A DNA stretch of 10,339 nucleotides from Paracoccaceae bacterium. GTDB lineage: Bacteria > Pseudomonadota > Alphaproteobacteria > Rhodobacterales > Rhodobacteraceae. This document shows, one piece after another, positions 6,784 through 10,339 of the stretch. Under the pieces are notes generated by a model. That model had not been told where the DNA came from and ran no database searches. It saw only the letters and a program-made list of their open reading frames with translations. The DNA lies in contig WFQA01000224.1 in assembly GCA_015487255.1 (NCBI GenBank), forward strand, positions 1 through 10,339, in the 5' to 3' direction. The position numbers and the translations under genes are program-made. How positions within the stretch are numbered: position 1 is the first letter of the stretch; each line of letters opens with the position of its first letter.

Positions 6784-7503
6784 TTAAGTCTCCTGCTCGA
6801 CTTTTTCAGCCGCTTCGTTCATTTCATCCTCAGCCTCGTGGCTGACAATAAGGGTGGCGCGGGTGCCTCGGGAAATACCAACAAAAACCTGCACAAGGCG
6901 ATAGAGCAGCAAGGCCGCACCAAAGGGTAATATGGCATAGGGGATGAAGCGCGGCAGCTTGTTGTAGGCCTCGCCTTCATTGATCATCGGCTCGATAAAA
7001 CGCAGCCAGTCAAACATCGGAATGCGGTCAACCTCATACCAGCTGCGATAGCTGGTGGGGCGCATTTCCTCAAAACCGGTCGGGAACCACTTGCCCGTGG
7101 TGGCGGGCAGGTTGGCGAAATTGGCGTAATAATCCCAGCCCGCCTTCAGCAGCAACAAGGCATAGACGACCGAAGCCAGAGTGGCCAGCATCACCAGCTT
7201 GCGCCGCATCGCGGCCTGGAAAAGATTGGTCACCGAATCCACCCCGAGATGGGCGGTGATTTTAACACAATAGCTCATGCCGAAAAGCACCAGCCAGGCA
7301 AAGAGAATCGACGTGGCCTCCAGTCCCCAGATCAACCCGCCATTGATCCCCCAGACCTCTTTGACATAGGTGCCAAACCCGGTATTGGCAGTAAAGCGCA
7401 GCACTACATTGGTAAAGGTTATCAGGGTCATCAGGCCTAAAAGGATGGCGATAACCGTCTCCTCCAACCCGTCTATAATGCTTTTTCTGGATTTATCCTG
7501 CAT
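6784..7503 (-). CDS. dctQ: TRAP transporter small permease subunit (DctQ type, extended)
   Basis: A 239-residue membrane protein that pairs with DctM as the small subunit. Four hydrophobic segments are visible (about 17-37, 57-82, 103-123, 186-208). The family signature is LEATSILFAWLVLFGMSYCV followed by AHLGVDSV (about 61-91). Ordinary DctQ proteins are about 160-180 residues. The additional length is a hydrophilic, aromatic-rich loop between segments 3 and 4 (about 124-185: GWDYYANFANLP, RSWYEVDRIPMFDW) plus an acidic C-terminal tail (SHEAEDEMNEAAEKVEQE). ATG 7503 has AGGAG a few bases upstream. dctM follows after 3 bases, so the two are surely co-translated. Its enlarged size matches the enlarged DctM, suggesting the two extensions evolved together. 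Confidence 0.9.
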   Translation of the reverse strand: MQDKSRKSIIDGLEETVIAILLGLMTLITFTNVVLRFTANTGFGTYVKEVWGINGGLIWGLEATSILFAWLVLFGMSYCVKITAHLGVDSVTNLFQAAMRRKLVMLATLASVVYALLLLKAGWDYYANFANLPATTGKWFPTGFEEMRPTSYRSWYEVDRIPMFDWLRFIEPMINEGEAYNKLPRFIPYAILPFGAALLLYRLVQVFVGISRGTRATLIVSHEAEDEMNEAAEKVEQET

Positions 7504-7525
7504 GGTGCCTTCTCCTGACAGACTT

Positions 7526-7553
7526 GCGCCGCCAACCTTGTGGCCGGCGGCGC
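7526..7553 (-). other. hairpin between dctP and dctQ
   Basis: GCGCCGCC (7526-7533) and GGCGGCGC (7546-7553) are perfect inverted arms. On the - strand RNA the stem can extend by four pairs, two of them G-U, to leave an ACAA loop. It lies in the 57-bp gap between dctP and dctQ, with no T-run behind it. The usual reading of such a hairpin is partial termination or protection of the upstream message, so that the binding protein is made in excess of the permeases. That role is inferred from position. Confidence 0.6.
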
Positions 7554-7560
7554 GATCATT

Positions 7561-8568
7561 TTAGTTGCGCGCGTTGATTTCCTGCGCGGCAGCGATATTG
7601 TCGGCACCAACATCGCCTTCAAACTGCGCCCAGACCGGCTTCATAGCGTCAACCCATGCCTGGCGTTGCTCGGGGGTCAGTGTGCGCACAACGCCACCGG
7701 CGTCAATGATGGCCTGCTTGGCTTCCTCGTTTACCGCAAAAGCCTCAGCGTTGCGGGTCACGGTCACTTCGCGCAAGATTTGCAGGAACTGGTCGCGGAC
7801 TTCAGGCTCCAGCCCGTCGAGCCATTCGGTCGAGGTCACAACGAGGTAGTCAATGATACCGTGGTTGGTTTCGGTCACACCGTCCTGCACCTCGAAGAAC
7901 TTCTTGCCATAGATGTTGGACCAGGTGTTTTCCTGCCCGTCAACCACGCCGGTTTGCAGCGCGCCGTAAACCTCGGAAAAGGCCATGGGTTGCGGAATCG
8001 CACCCAGCGCTTCCATCTGCGCCACCAGCACATCAGAGGTTTGCACGCGGAACTTCAGCCCCTCGGCATCAGTTGGCGCAATCAGAGGCACATTGGCCGA
8101 GAATTGCTTCATGCCATTGTGCCAGAACTCAAGCCCGATCAGCCCGCGGCGTACCATGGATTCCTTCATCGCCTGCCCTGCTTCGGAGCTTTGGAACTCG
8201 TCCACCGCCGCGATATTGTTGAACATGAACGGCAGATCGAAAATACGGAATTGGCGGGTGAAGGCCTCAAATTTGGAAAGGCTCGGCGCGGCCAGTTGCA
8301 CATCGCCCTGCAGCATGGCTTCCAGCACCTGGTTATCGTTGTAAAGCGTGGAGTTGGGGTAGACCTCCATACAGGCCACGCCATCCATCTCGGCATTGAC
8401 CCGCTCGGCCAGCAGGCTGGCGGCAATGCCTTTGGGGTGGCGGTCGGCATTGGTCACGTGGGCGAATTTGATAACAATCTCGCCTTCGTCACAGGCTTCT
8501 TGGGCAAATGTGGCATTTGCCGAAATCGTGGTCGCTGCTACTACGGCAGCCATAGTCAGAATACGCAT
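7561..8568 (-). CDS. dctP: TRAP transporter periplasmic solute-binding protein (DctP family)
   Basis: A 335-residue binding protein that captures the substrate in the periplasm for DctQM. The signal peptide is MRILTMAAVVAATT onward, with likely cleavage at TFA|Q after residue 22. DctP hallmarks follow: IVIKFAHVTNADRHPKG (31-47), DLPFMF (111-116), LKFRVQTSDVLVAQMEALGA (171-190) with Arg174, the residue that salt-bridges the substrate carboxylate in this family, then VVDGQENTWSNIY (208-220) and a TNHG segment. A carboxylate substrate, likely a C4-dicarboxylate or similar organic acid, is supported by Arg174 and by the neighbouring DctD-type regulator, but the exact ligand is not readable. Cys26 and Cys66 could form a disulphide. 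The frame is open to 8619, but ATG 8568 is chosen for its GGGAGG Shine-Dalgarno 6 bases upstream and because it begins directly at the signal peptide. Confidence 0.93.
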   Translation of the reverse strand: MRILTMAAVVAATTISANATFAQEACDEGEIVIKFAHVTNADRHPKGIAASLLAERVNAEMDGVACMEVYPNSTLYNDNQVLEAMLQGDVQLAAPSLSKFEAFTRQFRIFDLPFMFNNIAAVDEFQSSEAGQAMKESMVRRGLIGLEFWHNGMKQFSANVPLIAPTDAEGLKFRVQTSDVLVAQMEALGAIPQPMAFSEVYGALQTGVVDGQENTWSNIYGKKFFEVQDGVTETNHGIIDYLVVTSTEWLDGLEPEVRDQFLQILREVTVTRNAEAFAVNEEAKQAIIDAGGVVRTLTPEQRQAWVDAMKPVWAQFEGDVGADNIAAAQEINARN

Positions 8569-8603
8569 GATGTTCCTCCCAGAACGGTTGATAGCCGCTT
8601 GCT

Positions 8604-8619
8604 GCGGCCTATGCGCCAT
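8604..8619 (-). promoter_or_regulatory. candidate sigma-54 (-24/-12) promoter for dctP
   Basis: On the - strand the sequence TGGCGCATAGGCCGCA is read from 8618 down to 8603. It has GG and GC elements exactly 10 bases apart, with TGGC agreeing with the -24 consensus and GCA with the -12 side. It would start transcription near 8592, about 24 bases before ATG 8568 and just ahead of the Shine-Dalgarno. Against it, the TT before the -12 GC is CC here, and the nearby DctD lacks the sigma-54 contact loop. I hold it only as a candidate. Confidence 0.25.
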
Positions 8620-8654
8620 TCAAGCACGAATCCGCTGGCTGGGAAGCAGCAATT

Positions 8655-8668
8655 TCACATATTTGTGA
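8655..8668. repeat. small inverted repeat TCACA-N4-TGTGA upstream of dctP
   Basis: TCACA (8655-8659) and TGTGA (8664-8668) flank a 4-base AT centre and are followed on the + strand by six T. It lies about 90 bp before the dctP start, between the candidate promoter and palindrome site A. The arms are in the reverse order of a CRP box, so it is not a standard CRP site. With 5-bp arms it may be chance or a minor operator. Confidence 0.3.
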
Positions 8669-8749
8669 TTTTTTAAGTTTTATGTAACCAAACGACTTGG
8701 GTTTGATCGAGAAACACCACAGCTTTTGCATTTGAACGCAGGTTGGAAA

Positions 8750-8767
8750 TGTGCGGATTGGCGCACT
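8750..8767. promoter_or_regulatory. DctD-type binding palindrome, site A (imperfect)
   Basis: TGTGCG-GATTGG-CGCACT matches the two sites near the dctD stop except at the last base (T for A). It is centred about 190 bp before the dctP ATG, a normal distance for an upstream activating sequence. The shared 6-base arms and 6-base spacer make it the third member of one binding-site family. TATAAA (8769-8774) sits against its edge, so a role over a promoter, as activator or repressor, is also conceivable. Confidence 0.6.
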
Positions 8768-8851
8768 TTATAAATCAGGAAGCAGCCCTCCTATTTCCAC
8801 ATTAATTTATGCGTATCAGTTTGATTTTGCACTAATATTCGATACATTCAA

Positions 8852-8879
8852 ATAACTACTAACCTAGGTTAGTAGTTAT
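8852..8879. repeat. 28-bp perfect palindrome in the dctD-dctP gap
   Basis: ATAACTACTAACCT (8852-8865) is followed at once by its exact reverse complement AGGTTAGTAGTTAT (8866-8879), with no spacer. The next base pair outward (A/C) breaks the symmetry. It is AT-rich and unlike the TGTGCG sites nearby, so a different protein or an RNA hairpin must explain it. On the - strand it lies about 180 bases after dctD and is followed by TTGAATG, a poor U-tract, so a terminator role for dctD is possible but weak. An operator for a dimeric regulator fits the symmetry better. Confidence 0.75.
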
Positions 8880-9007
8880 CAGTTGGCAATGGTCAGGATT
8901 GCATTTCAAACAGCATGAGCATGTAGAGGAAGGCAGGCAAAATAGGAGGTCGGAATTGAGCCGCGCGGCTATATTAACCAGTGATCAACCAATGACCGGG
9001 CGCAAAA

Positions 9008-9025
9008 TGTGCGCCATTCCGCACA
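9008..9025. promoter_or_regulatory. DctD-type binding palindrome, site B
   Basis: TGTGCG-CCATTC-CGCACA has perfect 6-base arms. Its centre lies 31 bp from the centre of site C, about three turns of the helix, so two dimers would bind the same face of the DNA. The arms and spacing resemble the tandem DctD sites described upstream of rhizobial dctA (from memory of that literature). It is about 450 bp upstream of the dctP start. Confidence 0.65.
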
Positions 9026-9035
9026 GGTTTCAGTC

Positions 9036-9059
9036 ATTTGTGCGGATTTCCGCACAAAT
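9036..9059. promoter_or_regulatory. DctD-type binding palindrome, site C (24-bp perfect)
   Basis: ATTTGTGCGGA (9036-9046), TT, TCCGCACAAAT (9049-9059) form a perfect 24-bp palindrome around the core TGTGCG-GATTTC-CGCACA. It is the longest and most symmetric of the three sites and probably the strongest. Its last base is the first base of the dctD stop triplet as written on the + strand, so the site abuts the regulator gene. Binding here and at site B could serve dctP from a distance, or limit read-through from dctD. Confidence 0.7.
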
Positions 9060-10333
9060 CAGCGAAAGCTCTCGGGTTTGATTCCGTGGCGTTTGAGCTT
9101 GTCATAGAGGGTTTTGCGCGGCAGGTTCAAAGCACGGCATATTTCGGCGATTTTGCCGCTGTGCTGGCGCAGGCTTTGCTCGATCAGGTGTTTTTCAACC
9201 CGCGCCATTGCGCCGCTCAGGCTACTTTCCGCCACCGCGCCAGCCTGCTCCAGCCCCATGGCAAAGCGCTTGGCGTGGTTTTTAAGCTCGCGCGCATTGC
9301 CCGGCCAGCTATTGGCCAAAAGCCCGGCCAGTGGCGCTTGTGCCCTGGGCAGGCCCAGCTCGCCCTGGGCCTCGGCCAGAAAATGGCCAAACAGAACCCC
9401 GATATCCTCGGGCCGCTCGCGCAAAGGAGGGATATGGATGCGCGCCACTTCAAGGCGGAAAAAAAGATCGCGGCGAAAGCGCCCCGCCGCCACCATTTCG
9501 GGCAGGTTTTCGTGGCTGGCGGCCAGCACCCGGATATGCAGCCGCCTGGGCTGGCCCAGCCGGTCCTCCACCATGCGCTCTTCCAGAATGCGCAGCAGGT
9601 TCACCTGCTGGTCCAGCGGCATCGCCCCGATTTCATCCAGAAAAAGCGTGCCGCCATCCGCCCGTTCAAACGCGCCTTTGCGGGCTTTGTCACCAAACAG
9701 CACCGCTTGGGCCAGCCCGCCGGCCAGCATGCCGCAATTCACCGCCACAAAGGGGGCATTGCCGCTGGCAAGCTGGTGGATCACCTTTGCCGCCAGTTCC
9801 TTGCCCACGCCGGTTTCGCCGGTGATCAGCGCGTCAGACCCTGCGGCGGCCACCACCCGCAACTGGCGGCGCAGGTTCTGGCTGGCTTCTGACTGGCCAA
9901 TCACCAGCCGCTCGGCGGCATCCTCGGCCTTGAGCCGCATCTTCAGCCTGCGGTTTTCCAGCGCGGTTTTGCGCAAAGCACAGGCCCGGGCGATCACCTC
10001 GCCCAGCCGCCCGCTGCCCACCGGCTTTTCCAGAAAGTTCAGCGCGCCCGCCTCCATGGCGCGCACCGCCATCGGCACATCACCCTCGCCGGTCATCAGC
10101 ACCACCGGCAGGTCTTTATCCACCTGCGCGCAGCGCTCGAGCAGGGCAAACCCGTCTTTGCCCGGCATGCGCACATCGCTCAGCACCACACCGTTAAAAT
10201 CGGGGGAGATATGGTCAACCGCCTCGATGAACGAACCAGCCAGAATCACCGGGTATCCGGCCAGCTCCAGGCTCTGGCCCAGCGCCTCGCGCACTTCGCG
10301 CTCGTCATCCACCAGTAAAATACTCAGGCTCAT
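9059..10333 (-). CDS. dctD: DctD/NtrC-family response regulator lacking the GAFTGA loop
   Basis: A 424-residue two-component regulator with three domains. The receiver domain (about 1-120) has Asp9-Asp10, phosphoacceptor Asp53 in LSDVRMPG, Thr81 and Lys103. The AAA+ domain (about 144-365) has Walker A GETGVGKE (172-179), Walker B GGTLFLDE (Asp233, Glu234), the GRFRRDLFFRL arginine-finger region (284-294) and sensor II WPGNAREL (343-350). The Fis-type helix-turn-helix is at about 380-419, with LPRKTLYDKLKRHG as in DctD proteins. The sigma-54-contacting GAFTGA loop is missing. LFG (212-214) is followed directly by DKARKGAFERADGG, about nine residues shorter than usual. The GAF there belongs to the segment that normally reads GRFE, not to GAFTGA. 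ATG 10333 gives a normal receiver start. An ATGA overlap suggests coupling to a sensor kinase gene (dctB) just outside the window. It probably controls dctPQM through the TGTGCG palindromes. Confidence 0.9.
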   Translation of the reverse strand: MSLSILLVDDEREVREALGQSLELAGYPVILAGSFIEAVDHISPDFNGVVLSDVRMPGKDGFALLERCAQVDKDLPVVLMTGEGDVPMAVRAMEAGALNFLEKPVGSGRLGEVIARACALRKTALENRRLKMRLKAEDAAERLVIGQSEASQNLRRQLRVVAAAGSDALITGETGVGKELAAKVIHQLASGNAPFVAVNCGMLAGGLAQAVLFGDKARKGAFERADGGTLFLDEIGAMPLDQQVNLLRILEERMVEDRLGQPRRLHIRVLAASHENLPEMVAAGRFRRDLFFRLEVARIHIPPLRERPEDIGVLFGHFLAEAQGELGLPRAQAPLAGLLANSWPGNARELKNHAKRFAMGLEQAGAVAESSLSGAMARVEKHLIEQSLRQHSGKIAEICRALNLPRKTLYDKLKRHGIKPESFR

Positions 10334-10339
10334 ACAGGC

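Larger units (their letters stand above)
8569..9058. other. 490-bp regulatory gap between dctD and dctP
   Basis: No convincing protein gene lies here. The central part (about 8641-8880) is clearly richer in A/T than the flanking genes. It holds three TGTGCG-N6-CGCACA palindromes, a 28-bp perfect palindrome, a small TCACA-N4-TGTGA repeat and a weak sigma-54-like promoter, each listed separately. Both flanking genes run on the - strand, so this is the control region of dctPQM and the 3' end of the dctD transcript. Its length leaves room for a small RNA, but nothing seen proves one. Confidence 0.7.

Noticed and set aside
8655..8674. TCACA-N4-TGTGA plus six T as an intrinsic terminator on the + strand
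   Set aside because: A 5-bp AT-rich stem is too weak, and no + strand gene ends there.
7540..8676. Long open frame on the + strand opposite dctP
   Set aside because: The - strand frame has a signal peptide, DctP motifs and a good Shine-Dalgarno. The + frame is a compositional shadow with no domain.
8767..8774. TATAAA beside site A as a -10 box for dctP
   Set aside because: No acceptable -35 element lies 16-18 bases upstream on the - strand, and it would give a leader of about 190 bases. Kept only as a remark under site A.
8884..8903. sigma-54-like sequence TTGGCAATGGTCAGGATTGC on the + strand
   Set aside because: The GG and GC elements are 14 or 8 bases apart, not the required 10. No + strand gene follows.
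8959..8970. 12-bp palindrome AGCCGCGCGGCT
   Set aside because: It is short, GC-only palindromes are frequent in this composition, and no T-run or second copy is nearby.
9670..9690. GAF in KGAFERADGG of DctD taken as the GAFTGA motif
   Set aside because: The residues after it (ERADGG) align with the G-R-F-E-x-A-D-G-G segment that follows the GAFTGA loop in the family, so the loop is absent and not merely mutated.

Overview
The window looks like chromosomal DNA of an alphaproteobacterium, probably a Rhodobacterales/Roseobacter-type organism. This is inferred from the GC-rich coding style, a DctPQM TRAP transporter beside a DctD-type regulator, and two Tat-exported L,D-transpeptidases. No taxonomic marker is present, so the placement is an inference. 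There is no tRNA, rRNA, CRISPR array, insertion sequence or phage gene that I can support.

Region 1 (1-3047, + strand) starts with the possible tail of an upstream gene. It overlaps the TTG start of an NpdG/Fno-like NADPH:F420 oxidoreductase. Fifteen bases later comes a luciferase-like (LLM) oxidoreductase of the F420-dependent type, so the two probably form a deazaflavin (F420) redox pair. A perfect GC hairpin (1744-1764) separates them from an AhpD/carboxymuconolactone-decarboxylase-like protein, followed by a class I SAM-dependent methyltransferase.

Region 2 (3052-4778) is a small cell-envelope cluster: a Tat-exported YkuD L,D-transpeptidase (-), a CAP/SCP-domain lipoprotein (+) and a second Tat-exported L,D-transpeptidase (-). 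The first pair is divergent; the second pair converges with a 20-bp overlap.

Region 3 (4900-10339, all - strand) is a dicarboxylate-type TRAP uptake system with its regulator. In transcription order these are dctD (response regulator), a 500-bp regulatory gap, dctP (periplasmic binding protein), dctQ (small permease) and dctM (large permease). The gap holds three copies of a TGTGCG-N6-CGCACA palindrome, two in tandem 31 bp apart beside the dctD stop codon and one nearer dctP. It also holds an unrelated 28-bp perfect palindrome. A hairpin sits between dctP and dctQ and another after dctM.

The most notable point is that the DctD-like regulator keeps its receiver domain, Walker motifs and Fis-type DNA-binding domain but lacks the GAFTGA loop that normally contacts sigma-54. 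It may therefore regulate through sigma-70 or act by repression, as known for Rhodobacter NtrC-type proteins, while keeping what look like classical DctD binding sites. Both membrane subunits of the transporter are also clearly longer than their families' usual size.
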